A stretch of 64,000 nucleotides of DNA from Acetobacteraceae bacterium H6797 (lineage in GTDB: Bacteria; Pseudomonadota; Alphaproteobacteria; Acetobacterales; Acetobacteraceae): NCBI GenBank assembly GCA_015223225.1, contig JADFCQ010000004.1, positions 372,001-436,000 on the forward strand, given 5' to 3'. Within the stretch, counting starts at the first letter, position 1. The number at the start of each line of letters is the position of its first letter. The position numbers and the translations under genes are program-made. Under the pieces are notes generated by a model. The model searched no databases. It was not told the DNA's origin and saw nothing but the letters and a program-made list of their open reading frames with translations. Positions 1 to 7,987 of this stretch are shown here, one piece after another.

Positions 1-413
1 ACGATCACCTCGGCGCGCGGATCGTTCCAGGCGTCGCCGGCAATGTTCGGGAGGTGCTCCTTGCAGAGGCGGATGACCTCGCCGTCGATCTCGACCATGA
101 CGGCCTTCTCGACGTTCTTGTGCTGCAGGACGCGCTTGAGCACGCCGCCGTCGCCGGCACCGATGATGAGGACGCGCTTGGCATCGCCATGGGCCAGGAT
201 GGGCACATGGGTCAGCATTTCCTGATAGACGAATTCATCGCCTTCGGTGATCTGCACCACGCCGTCGAGCATCATCACGCGGCCATGGGTGTAGCTCTCG
301 AAGATCACGATGTCCTGGAAGTCGGACTGCACGCGCGCGAGCTCGCGCTTGATCATGAAGCGCTGACCCCATTCGGGATAGAGCGTCTCGTTCACCCAGG
401 TATCGGTCGCCAT
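1..413 (-). CDS. speE: Spermidine synthase, N-terminal part (gene runs off the left edge)
   Basis: Transfers the aminopropyl group of decarboxylated S-adenosylmethionine to putrescine to form spermidine in the cytoplasm. The minus-strand frame starts with ATG at 413 (MATDTWVNETLYPEWGQRF) and stays open to base 1. It contains the N-terminal beta domain and the aminopropyltransferase signature: a YQEM segment, the glycine-rich SAM-binding loop IIGAGDGG, and the VEID acidic loop. About 137 codons are visible; the family is usually near 280 residues, so roughly half lies outside the window. It sits 83 bases downstream of speD, which makes its substrate, so the two are likely cotranscribed. Identity is confident. 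Confidence 0.93.
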   Translation of the reverse strand, partial: MATDTWVNETLYPEWGQRFMIKRELARVQSDFQDIVIFESYTHGRVMMLDGVVQITEGDEFVYQEMLTHVPILAHGDAKRVLIIGAGDGGVLKRVLQHKNVEKAVMVEIDGEVIRLCKEHLPNIAGDAWNDPRAEVI

Positions 414-442
414 CGGTATCGGTCCTTAAGCCACTTAAAGGT

Positions 443-473
443 AAGGGGTCGGACCCTGCGGTCCGACCCCCTT
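443..473. terminator. Intercistronic hairpin between speD and speE
   Basis: Inverted repeat with a 13-base left arm (443-455), a 4-base loop, and a right arm at 460-473 that carries one extra C. The stem is very GC-rich. It lies after the speD stop and just upstream of the speE start. The plus strand shows only a short T-run and the minus strand has none, so this may be an RNA-stabilising or attenuating hairpin rather than a full intrinsic terminator. Confidence 0.5.
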
Positions 474-496
474 TGTCGTCACGTGAAGAGCGCGTG

Positions 497-949
497 TCAG
501 ACGGTGATGCCGCGCTTGTTCTCGCCCAGCTGCACGCGACCGGCGTTGAAGCCCTTCTTCAGGATGGGCAGCGCCAGATACGGGTTGCAGGCGCCGCAGA
601 CGAAGATGTCGAGCGCCGCGAAGTTCTTCTCCGGCCAGGTGTGGATGGAGACATGGCTCTCGGCGAGCACGAGCACGCCGGAGACGCCGCCATTCGGCTG
701 GAAGTGATGGAAGTGACCGTGCAGGATCGTGGCGCCGGTGGCGATGGCCGCCTCGCGCAGCACCTCATCGATATGGGCCGGCTCGTCCAGGCGGCTGGCT
801 TCCCACAGGTCGATGATCAGGTGCGTGCCGGCGAACTTAACGCCATCACGCTCAACGAAATAATCCTTCGCCTCCGCAGCGGCGTCGAGAGAAGTCTGGG
901 CGTCGCTCGGGAGTTCCGAGACCATCCCCAGTGAAGCGAGACCGTCCAT
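497..949 (-). CDS. speD: S-adenosylmethionine decarboxylase proenzyme
   Basis: Decarboxylates SAM to give the aminopropyl donor for spermidine synthase. The pyruvoyl enzyme self-cleaves: the conserved LAESHVSIHTWPE segment places the cleavage between Glu97 and Ser98, with Ser98 becoming the pyruvoyl group. His103 and the Cys118 region (FVCGAC) match the catalytic His and Cys of the family. At 150 residues it is slightly longer than typical bacterial SpeD because of about 25 extra N-terminal residues. ATG at 949 is chosen because GGGAAAGGG lies just upstream; a longer frame reaching 1051 has no such support. It precedes speE. Confidence 0.94.
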   Translation of the reverse strand: MDGLASLGMVSELPSDAQTSLDAAAEAKDYFVERDGVKFAGTHLIIDLWEASRLDEPAHIDEVLREAAIATGATILHGHFHHFQPNGGVSGVLVLAESHVSIHTWPEKNFAALDIFVCGACNPYLALPILKKGFNAGRVQLGENKRGITV

Positions 950-1111
950 GTCGGTACCCTTTCCCACCAGTAGATGACCCCGCCCCGGAACCACTCCGGG
1001 GCTATCGGTCAATGGCCGCGGGGTATGGGGCAGAGGGGGCCGTAAACGCAAGTGAAATTACCCCCCTAAGGCCGAAAAAATCGCGGACCTCCCGCTACCC
1101 TAACGCGCGGG

Positions 1112-4054
1112 TCAACCTGCCGCGAGGCCAGCAGTCCGCAAAGGCTCCAGCCGACGAGGCAATTGGCGCAGGATATCAAGCTCCTGTTGCAGGCGCGGGA
1201 GGTCATTCAGCCCGCGCAGGCCCTCGGCGGTCAGGAGCAGGAAGGCTTCCGCCAATTCGCCGCCCTGGAAACGGGGCGCGAAGGCGGTGCGGAGGCTGGC
1301 GAGACGAGCCTGATCGCCACCCAGGGCCGCGAAGGCGGCGAGGCGGACGAGCGTGAGGCGGTCGGCCTCCCCGAGCGGCGCCGGGGCGGCGGGAAGTGCC
1401 GGGAGCAGGCCCCCGAGCGAGGCGGCGGCCGCCAGCCAGTCCTGCGCGCCTGCCTGAAGCTCGGCCAGGATGGGCAGGCCATCGGGGCCCAGCGGCGCGA
1501 GACGGGCCCTGGCGGCCGCGAGATCGCCCCTGCGGGCCTCGGCGCGGGCGGCCAGGGTGGCACGCTCCTTCTTCAGTGCCTCGGGGAGGCTGTCATCCTC
1601 CGGCTGAGGCAGCAGCGCGAGCGCGCCGGCGGCATCGCCTTCCTGCAGCTTCAGCCGCGCCAGATTGGTGGCGAGGCGGGGCGCGGCACCGGGCCGGGCC
1701 TTGGCCAGGGCTTCGGTGAGCAGGGCGATGGCGCGGTCGTTGAGATCCAGCGCGGCGAGGCGGTCGGCGAGAAGCGTCACCAGTTCCTCGCTCCGGCCTT
1801 CCTCGGGGAGTGACTGGCGATTGGCGTCATAGAGCGCCACGGCGCTCAGCGGGGGCTCGGTATTGATCGCGGCGATGAGGTGGCGCTGGGACAGGGGCTT
1901 GATGGCCTCGGCCTTGTCCGGCGCCATGGCCATGGCCTCGCGCAGGATATCCATCGCGCCCCGGAAATCCCCGGCGGCGGCACGAAGCTCGGCCAGGCGC
2001 TGGCGCGTCTCGATCTCCTCGCCATCGCCGCGCCAGGCATAGAGCGTGGCTTCCATGGCGGCGGCGGCGCGGGCGGCGTCGAATTCGCCGGTGGCGTAGC
2101 GGAGGTCGATGGCCTGGCGGAGAGCCTTGGCGCGCTGGAGGCGGTCGCGCCCACGGGAGACGCTGTCATAGAGCGCCAGGGCCTCGGCAGGCTTGTTCTC
2201 ACGCTGGAAAAGGCGGGCGCGGGCGTAATCGAGGGCGGTATTCTGCGCGTCGCCATCCAGCAGGCGATGGGCCGCGTTCAGCTCATTGCCCTCGACCAGA
2301 GCCTCGGCGGCGATGGGCGTTAGGCGGCGGAGGAGCGGGTCAGGATAGGTGCGCAGAAGCGGCAGGGCGGCGGCGATCAGGGGGGCGGCCTCGGCGCCCT
2401 GGCCGCGGCTGGCCTTGGCGAGGGCGAGCCAGAGGGCCGTCTCGTCGCTGGCGGGGAGTTCGGCTTCCTCCAGCGGCTTGGCCTCGGCGAGGCGGCCGGC
2501 CAGGAGGGCGGCGATGGCGCGAAGGGCAATGGCCTGAGGCTCGCGGTTCAGGAAAGGGTCTTCCCGCTGGCCGATCTCGAGCATCGACTGCGCTTCCTGC
2601 GGGAGGCCGAGGGCGAGCAGCGTGGAGGCGGCTTCGCGACGGAGGGCACCACGGGCAAGTTGGGGCGTGGCGGCGATGCTGTTGCGCTGGGCCTTGAGCC
2701 GCTCTTCGAGGGCCGGCACCGGGAGATCGGGGAAGTCGAAGACGCGGCTCATGGCGGCGGCCTCGGCGCTGGGCAGATCGCCGAGCGAGGCGCCGAATTT
2801 GAGCCCGGCCTGGCCGCCGGCGAGCATGAAGCGATCCGTGGCGAGGGAAAGGGTCAGCCGGTCGGAGCGGGCGAGAACGGCGGTGCCGAGCATGGTCGGC
2901 AGCAGGTCGGCCTGGGGCATGCGGCGCAGCAGCGGCACCCCCTGCCCCGCTACGCCGACGGTGCCGATGAGCAGCGGCAGGCCGGTTTCGGGATCAGTGA
3001 TGGCGACGCTGCGGCCCGGGGCCGTGGCGCGGAGGGCGAGCCGCGCGGGCGGGCCGGCCTCGGGCTCGAGCGCGATGCTACGGTTGAGGCCCTGGTCGCG
3101 CGCCGGCTCGAAGGACCAGGCATTGCCCTCCCGGCGCGGCAACAGCACGGCGGGGGAAGCGATGGGCAGGCGCAGGACCGTGGCATCGGCGAGGCGCTCG
3201 GCCTCGGCGCCCTGGAAGATTGGGTCGCGCCGGAGGCGGGTGAGATCGAGATCGGCGGCGCGGTCGAAGACGATGACCAGCCAATCGCCACGGCGGAGGA
3301 TGGCGGCGCCGGTATCCTCGGGCCAGGCGACGGCGAGGCTGCGCGTCTGGCCGGCCGTCGGGTTCGCCGGATTGGCGATGCGGACGAGGATGGAGCCGGG
3401 CGCGGGAAGCTCCTCGATGGTGACGGGCTTCGGCGCGGGTGCGGTGGCGACGGCGGGCATAGCAGGCGTTGTAAGAACTGCCGGCATCGCATGCCGCGTG
3501 GCAGTGGCTTGCATTGCCGGCGGCGTGGGCGGCGCCCCTGCCGGGACCGGCGGCGCGGCGGGAGTTTGCGCGCTGGCCGCCTGCTGGGCGGCGCGACGGT
3601 TCGGCGGGCGGCTGGCTTCCGGCCCCGGTGCTCGCTGCGCTGTGGCGCGGGGCGTTTCGCGGCTGGCCTCGCGTGCTGCCTCACGCGGCTTGGCGGCGGC
3701 CTCGGCGATCTGAGCAGGGTCCGCCACATCGACGACGAGGCGGGAGCCGAGCTTGAAGACGCGCGGCTTGCTGCCGGGCTGAATGGCGATGCTGGCGCCA
3801 CCATCAACCGCCGCGACGGCCAGCACATTGCGCGGCGGGCGGCGGATGGCACTGGTATCGATGGCGCGGTTGAACCGCAGGACGACCTGGCCCTCGCGCT
3901 GCTCCACCTGATAGCGGTCGGCCGCGGCGAGATCGAAGACCACGCGGCCGAGGCCGGGATGGTCCCCGACGCGCACCGTGACCGGCGCGTTTTGCGCCAG
4001 GGCCGGCAGACTCGTCAGGAGAGCGGCGCCGAGCGCCAGGGCGGCGCGGCGCAT
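1112..4054 (-). CDS. Large secreted TPR-like protein encoded in the flagellar operon
   Basis: 980 residues. A signal peptide ends near residue 20 (LPALAQ). Residues about 24-110 form a beta-rich domain resembling AMIN-type envelope modules (GLGRVVFDL, VVLRFNRAI). A long Ala/Pro-rich linker follows (about 115-215), then a second beta-rich part. The C-terminal half is made of helical repeats typical of TPR/SEL1 solenoids. Its start overlaps the cheZ stop in TGATG, so it is translationally coupled to the chemotaxis genes. The likely place is the periplasm. A role in motor or envelope assembly is inferred from the operon only; no named family is certain. Confidence 0.82.
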   Translation of the reverse strand: MRRAALALGAALLTSLPALAQNAPVTVRVGDHPGLGRVVFDLAAADRYQVEQREGQVVLRFNRAIDTSAIRRPPRNVLAVAAVDGGASIAIQPGSKPRVFKLGSRLVVDVADPAQIAEAAAKPREAAREASRETPRATAQRAPGPEASRPPNRRAAQQAASAQTPAAPPVPAGAPPTPPAMQATATRHAMPAVLTTPAMPAVATAPAPKPVTIEELPAPGSILVRIANPANPTAGQTRSLAVAWPEDTGAAILRRGDWLVIVFDRAADLDLTRLRRDPIFQGAEAERLADATVLRLPIASPAVLLPRREGNAWSFEPARDQGLNRSIALEPEAGPPARLALRATAPGRSVAITDPETGLPLLIGTVGVAGQGVPLLRRMPQADLLPTMLGTAVLARSDRLTLSLATDRFMLAGGQAGLKFGASLGDLPSAEAAAMSRVFDFPDLPVPALEERLKAQRNSIAATPQLARGALRREAASTLLALGLPQEAQSMLEIGQREDPFLNREPQAIALRAIAALLAGRLAEAKPLEEAELPASDETALWLALAKASRGQGAEAAPLIAAALPLLRTYPDPLLRRLTPIAAEALVEGNELNAAHRLLDGDAQNTALDYARARLFQRENKPAEALALYDSVSRGRDRLQRAKALRQAIDLRYATGEFDAARAAAAMEATLYAWRGDGEEIETRQRLAELRAAAGDFRGAMDILREAMAMAPDKAEAIKPLSQRHLIAAINTEPPLSAVALYDANRQSLPEEGRSEELVTLLADRLAALDLNDRAIALLTEALAKARPGAAPRLATNLARLKLQEGDAAGALALLPQPEDDSLPEALKKERATLAARAEARRGDLAAARARLAPLGPDGLPILAELQAGAQDWLAAAASLGGLLPALPAAPAPLGEADRLTLVRLAAFAALGGDQARLASLRTAFAPRFQGGELAEAFLLLTAEGLRGLNDLPRLQQELDILRQLPRRLEPLRTAGLAAG

Positions 4055-4653
4055 CAGTCGAAGCTCGCCAGCAAGCGGTCGATATCGTCTTGCGAGACGC
4101 CGCCGCCGGGAAGCTGCGGGCCATTGGCGAGGCGCTGACCTTCGGTGCGGCCGTCATTGACGGGCGCGGCCTCGGGCTCCGCCTTCGCGATGCCTTCGGG
4201 GATGAAGGTCGAGGTCACGGCGGCGACGCGGGCCTCGATGGCCTTGAGCGCCGCGACGACCTTGCTGATGCGCTGGCCGGTGATGTCCTGGAAGGAGCAG
4301 GCCTCGTAGATGCGCGTGACGCAGGTGCCGAGCGTGTCAGCCTCTTCGCCCTTCAGCTTGGCCTGGAGATTCTCGAGCGTCTCGCAGACGTCGAGAATCT
4401 CGTTGGTCGCCGTCGCGGTATGGCCGACGACCGCATCCAGCTCATCGGTCGCGGCCGGGATGTGGCTGTCGTTGATGTCGTCGACCCGGAGGGCGGCGAT
4501 ATCGGCCTTGGCGCGCTTGACCGTCTTCCCAAGCGCTTCCAGCTCGGAAAGAAGGGCGGCTTCCTTGATGGTAAGGTCCCCGCTCATGCTGCTGAGCACG
4601 GCGCGGACCGCCTCCTCGATGCGGGCCTGTCCGCCGGCATCGAGATCAGGCAT
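4054..4653 (-). CDS. cheZ: Chemotaxis protein phosphatase CheZ family
   Basis: 199 residues, mostly helical, as expected for the CheZ four-helix bundle. The motif FQDITGQ at 121-127 carries the catalytic glutamine (Gln127, equivalent to E. coli Gln147) that speeds CheY-P hydrolysis. The last 13 residues (SQDDIDRLLASFD) resemble the C-terminal CheY-binding helix of CheZ. The gene overlaps cheY upstream by 8 bases and the TPR gene downstream by one base, so the three are coupled. CheZ is less common in alphaproteobacteria than CheY sinks, but the paired catalytic motif and tail helix are good evidence. Confidence 0.88.
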   Translation of the reverse strand: MPDLDAGGQARIEEAVRAVLSSMSGDLTIKEAALLSELEALGKTVKRAKADIAALRVDDINDSHIPAATDELDAVVGHTATATNEILDVCETLENLQAKLKGEEADTLGTCVTRIYEACSFQDITGQRISKVVAALKAIEARVAAVTSTFIPEGIAKAEPEAAPVNDGRTEGQRLANGPQLPGGGVSQDDIDRLLASFD

Positions 4654-5032
4654 TCCCGAGCACCTTTTCGATCTTGTCGCGCAGGGTCTCGGCGTTGAAG
4701 GGCTTGACGATATAGTTCGAGACGCCGGCCTGCTTGGCGGCGACGACGTTCTCCGTCTTGCTCTCGGCGGTGATCATGATGAAGGGCGTGGACTTCAGCC
4801 GGGCATCGGCGCGCACTTCCTTCAGCAGGTCCAGGCCGGTCATGGGGGCCATGTTCCAGTCGCTGATGACGAGGCCGAAATTGCCGGCGCGGAGCTTCTG
4901 CAGCGCCTCCTGGCCGTCGGTGGCTTCCTCGACATTGTCGAATTCCAGCTGCTTCAGCAGATTCCTGATGATGCGCAGCATCGTCTTGTAGTCGTCGACG
5001 ATCAGAACCTGGGTATTCTTGTCCATCGGCAT
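4646..5032 (-). CDS. cheY: Chemotaxis response regulator CheY
   Basis: Single receiver domain of 128 residues with no output domain. Key residues are visible: acidic pair Asp13-Asp14, phospho-acceptor Asp58 in ISDWNM, Thr88 in MITAES and Lys110 in IVKPF. CheY-P binds FliM to change motor rotation. ATG at 5032 is preferred because GGAGG lies nine bases upstream; a TTG at 5041 gives three more residues but has no room for a ribosome site. It lies in the flagellar operon between the motE-like gene and cheZ, next to the gene for its probable phosphatase. Confidence 0.93.
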   Translation of the reverse strand: MPMDKNTQVLIVDDYKTMLRIIRNLLKQLEFDNVEEATDGQEALQKLRAGNFGLVISDWNMAPMTGLDLLKEVRADARLKSTPFIMITAESKTENVVAAKQAGVSNYIVKPFNAETLRDKIEKVLGNA

Positions 5033-5065
5033 TACGGGCAACCTCCGTTTTTCACTGTCACCGTT

Positions 5066-5689
5066 TCACCCCGAGCGGCCGGCACGTTGCCGGGCCAACT
5101 CGGTCGTCAGTTCACGCGCCCGATCGGGCCGCATGGCGCCGATCACGGGTGACGCCTTGGCCTCTTTCATCCGGGTGACGATCTGGACGAGCACAGGCAT
5201 GTCCAGGTCATCGAAGATCGAGGCGGCGTCACGCGGCTTCATAGACTCGTAAACCTTAACCAAGCCTCGCCAACCGGCCTCGTCCTGCGCGTTTCTTGCG
5301 TCGGATTCCGCGACGAGCTTCCTTTGCAGCTCTTCCATTTCGCGAAGACGGTCGGTCAGACGCTTCTCGGCGGCCTGGAGAACCTGTTCGCGCGCGGCCA
5401 GGGCGGTTTCGCGCGTATCGAGCGTCTGCCGGCGGGCACGAAGCGATTCGAGGATCGCCTTCTCTGCTTCCTTCGCAGGGTCGGGCGCATCGGCAGTCGC
5501 GGGCGCGGGCGGCGGTTCGGGCGCGCGCGGCTGGGCGGGCTTCTGCTCCGGCGCGGAGGCCATGGCATTGGGCACCAGCAGGGCCTCGGCAAAGCCGGTG
5601 CCGCGCCAGAGCGCATCGACCTTCGTGACGGCGACGAGGCCGAGCGCGCCGACCATGATCGGCAGCAGGCGGGGGCGAGGCATTTTCAT
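5066..5689 (-). CDS. motE: MotE-like flagellar protein (MgtE-N type domain)
   Basis: 207 residues. An N-terminal hydrophobic segment (about 9-25) anchors or exports the protein. A Pro/Ala-rich stretch and a charged coiled coil (about 70-130) follow. The C-terminal domain has the pattern VYESMKPRDAASIFDDLDMPVL, typical of the MgtE intracellular N domain found in MotE, a periplasmic chaperone of MotC in rhizobia. The upstream DUF6468 stop overlaps its start region (ATG at 5689, a second ATG at 5683). No motC is visible in the window, so the partner is unknown; the family call is good, the precise role inferred. Confidence 0.8.
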   Translation of the reverse strand: MKMPRPRLLPIMVGALGLVAVTKVDALWRGTGFAEALLVPNAMASAPEQKPAQPRAPEPPPAPATADAPDPAKEAEKAILESLRARRQTLDTRETALAAREQVLQAAEKRLTDRLREMEELQRKLVAESDARNAQDEAGWRGLVKVYESMKPRDAASIFDDLDMPVLVQIVTRMKEAKASPVIGAMRPDRARELTTELARQRAGRSG

Positions 5690-6129
5690 CAGCGCGCGAT
5701 CCGGAGCGCGTTGAGCAGGTCGCGCTCGGCCTGGCTGCGCATGGCGCTCGGCTCCGGCTGAGCGGAGGGCGACGGGAGGCGGCTTTCGGTGCTCCGGCCT
5801 TCGGGCCGCGCGGCACGCAGGGCGCGTTCCAGACGATCGGCGGCGGTTTCGGCGCGCTCGGCGAGATCGCGGAGATCGTCGCGGAGTTCCTCGGCGACTT
5901 TCACGCGCTCGGAGACGGTCTTGCCCGCGACCTCTGCGATCGCACGGAGGCGAACGAGCGTCGCTTCGGCGGTGCGCGTCGCTTCGGTGAAGCCGGCGGC
6001 ACTCGCATCGAGCGCGCCGCGATCGCGCCGCAGGGCGGCCAGAGCGCGTTCGAGCCGGATCGCGAAAGGGATCGCGGCGATCAGCAGGATGAGAAGCAGC
6101 GCCTGGGCGCTCCATTCGATGAGGCTCAT
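5689..6129 (-). CDS. DUF6468 protein of the flagellar operon
   Basis: 146 residues. One N-terminal transmembrane helix (about 8-26) is followed by a long Ala/Glu/Arg-rich coiled coil with heptad spacing (EELRDDLRDLAERAETAADRL region). It matches the small membrane-anchored DUF6468 proteins that sit beside fliM in alphaproteobacterial flagellar clusters. The start ATG overlaps the fliM stop in ATGA, and its own stop overlaps the motE-like start, so it is coupled on both sides. The biochemical function is not known. Confidence 0.8.
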   Translation of the reverse strand: MSLIEWSAQALLLILLIAAIPFAIRLERALAALRRDRGALDASAAGFTEATRTAEATLVRLRAIAEVAGKTVSERVKVAEELRDDLRDLAERAETAADRLERALRAARPEGRSTESRLPSPSAQPEPSAMRSQAERDLLNALRIAR

Positions 6130-7202
6130 TGGCCAAGCACCGCCGCGAGGCGGTTCCTCCTCAATTCCTTTTCGATTTTTACGGCGAGCTTGTTCTCGCG
6201 GCGGCCGAGGCCGGCCTCGAAGAGCGCCACTTCGCCGCAACGCAGCCGGACGGGCGCGCCGGGCGTGGTCGAGAGCGTGATCTGGTCGCCAGGCTTGAGC
6301 GAGAGGATCTGCGAAAGCGGCATGACCTGCTCGTCGAGCACCACGTCGAGCGCGACTTCGGTATGGCGCAGCTCTTCGGCGAGGTGGGTTTCCCAGATGC
6401 TGTCGCGGCCGAATTTTTCGCCCATGAATTGCTGCAGCAGCAACTCGCGAACGGGTTCCAGCGTCGCATAGGGAAGCATGATCTCGAACTTGCCGCCGCG
6501 ATCCTCCATGTCGATGCGAAGGCGCGCGAGGACGGCGGCATTGGAGAGGCGCGTGATGGCAGCGAAGCGCGGGTTGGTCTCCAGCCGCTCGAAGCGGAAA
6601 TGCACGGGCGAGAGCGGCTCGAAGGCGGCGGAGAGATCGCCCAGCACGACGGCGACCAGGCGTTCGACCAGGGTGCGCTCGATGGTGGTATACGGCCGGC
6701 CCTCGATGCGCATCGCCGCCGTGCCGCGGCGGCCGCCCAGGAGCACGTCCACCACCGAATAGATCAGCGAGCTGTCGGTGACGACGAGGCCATAATTGTC
6801 CCACTCATCGACCTTGAAGACCGAGAGCATGGCGGGCAGCGGGACGGAATTCAGATAATCGCCGAAACGCAGCGAGACGATGCTGTCGATTGAGACTTCG
6901 ACATTGTCTGAGGTGAAGTTGCGCAGCGTCGTCGACATCAGGCGCACGAGGCGGTCGAAGACGATCTCGAGCATCGGGAGACGCTCGTAGGAGACGAGGC
7001 CCGAGGAGATGATCTTCTCGATGCCCGACTTGGCTTCTTCCTTAGGCCCGGCCTCGAAACCGAGGAGGCTGTCGATCTCGGCCTGGTTCAGCAGGCGGGC
7101 AGCATCCGCGGGCGGGGCGCCATCGCTGTCGGATTCGCCTTCCTGCTCCAGGGCGGCACCCCAGGCGGCGGCGAGATCGTCGTCACTCGGCTGATCGCTC
7201 AT
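6126..7202 (-). CDS. fliM: Flagellar motor switch protein FliM
   Basis: 358 residues, typical FliM length. The N-terminal EIDSLL helix (residues 37-48, LLNQAEIDSLLG) is the CheY-P docking peptide. The middle domain starts around LVSYERLPMLEIVFDRLVR and the C-terminal SpoA domain around LDVVLDEQVMPLSQILSLKPGD. It forms the C-ring with FliG and FliN and switches rotation. Its start overlaps the fliL stop and its stop overlaps the DUF6468 start, both as ATGA, showing tight translational coupling. Confidence 0.97.
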   Translation of the reverse strand: MSDQPSDDDLAAAWGAALEQEGESDSDGAPPADAARLLNQAEIDSLLGFEAGPKEEAKSGIEKIISSGLVSYERLPMLEIVFDRLVRLMSTTLRNFTSDNVEVSIDSIVSLRFGDYLNSVPLPAMLSVFKVDEWDNYGLVVTDSSLIYSVVDVLLGGRRGTAAMRIEGRPYTTIERTLVERLVAVVLGDLSAAFEPLSPVHFRFERLETNPRFAAITRLSNAAVLARLRIDMEDRGGKFEIMLPYATLEPVRELLLQQFMGEKFGRDSIWETHLAEELRHTEVALDVVLDEQVMPLSQILSLKPGDQITLSTTPGAPVRLRCGEVALFEAGLGRRENKLAVKIEKELRRNRLAAVLGQ

Positions 7203-7726
7203 TGCACGATGATCTCGATGAAGAGGACATCTTTCACCCGGATGGGTGTGGCGACGAGATTGGCGCGGGCCAGCAATTCCTCGCGCAGGCGGTAGGTGCC
7301 GACGGAGCCGCGCAGCTCCTCCGGCCGGACTTCGCGCAGGTAGGTCTGGAAGATGTCCATCAGGCGCGGCATGGCGGCCTCGATGGGCTTGGCATCCTCG
7401 CTGCGGACCAGTTCGAGCTTGCTGCGCAGCTTGATGAAGGTCGGCCGGCGGCCGGGGACGTTCAGGTTGGTGACGATCTCGGGCAGGTCGTAGAAAACGG
7501 GCGGCGCGGGCGGCACGGGGCGCGGCGCTTCGGCGGCCCTTGTCTCCGCCGCCTCTTCCTTCGGTCCCATGCCGAGGAGCGAGGGGAGGATGCCGGTGAA
7601 CCAGAGGCCCGCACCGCCGCCGCCCAGCAGCAGGAGCAGCGCCAGGAGGATGAAAAAGGGCTTCTTGCCGCCTTTCTTTTTCCCAGCCTCGCCTTCCGTC
7701 TTCTTCGCGGCTTTTTTCGCCGACAT
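7199..7726 (-). CDS. fliL: Flagellar basal body-associated protein FliL
   Basis: 175 residues. A Lys-rich cytoplasmic tail (residues 1-22) is followed by one transmembrane helix (about 24-46) and a periplasmic domain with the FliL pattern YDLPEIVTNL...RPTFIKLRSKLEL and the end motif VKDVLFIEIIVQ. FliL rings surround the stator and stabilise it. ATG at 7726 is chosen because the family begins with a Lys-rich tail; an upstream extension is only the open frame opposite flgF. It is the first gene of the minus-strand operon and is divergent from flgF. Confidence 0.95.
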   Translation of the reverse strand: MSAKKAAKKTEGEAGKKKGGKKPFFILLALLLLLGGGGAGLWFTGILPSLLGMGPKEEAAETRAAEAPRPVPPAPPVFYDLPEIVTNLNVPGRRPTFIKLRSKLELVRSEDAKPIEAAMPRLMDIFQTYLREVRPEELRGSVGTYRLREELLARANLVATPIRVKDVLFIEIIVQ

Positions 7727-7919
7727 CACCGATACCTTCGCCGGATGGAAGAGGCGGCCGGCCGAGGGCCGTGGCTGCCTCCGGAGGGTTTCTCCCTCAC
7801 CGGCCTGACTCTGCGCCGCAAAGGTTAATGGAGCGTTGACCGGCAGGATCGGCCGGGGGGCGGTCGGCATGTTTTGCCGCCCCCGTGGCGATGTTTTCCG
7901 CTCTATGGCCCGAAAAGCC

Positions 7920-7934
7920 TGGCACGAGGCTTGC
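7920..7934 (+). promoter_or_regulatory. Sigma-54 promoter of the flgF operon
   Basis: TGGCACGAGGCTTGC matches the RpoN consensus TGGCACG-N4-TTGC at every fixed base, with the -24 GG (7921-7922) and -12 GC (7933-7934) exactly 10 bases apart. Transcription would start near 7946, giving a leader of about 42 bases before flgF. RpoN control of rod and hook genes is known in other alphaproteobacteria. An enhancer-binding activator site was not identified. Confidence 0.8.
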
Positions 7935-7987
7935 GCCAGGAGGGGCGGCTGGCGTCGCGGTGACGGCAGCGCTTGGGAAGACGAGCG

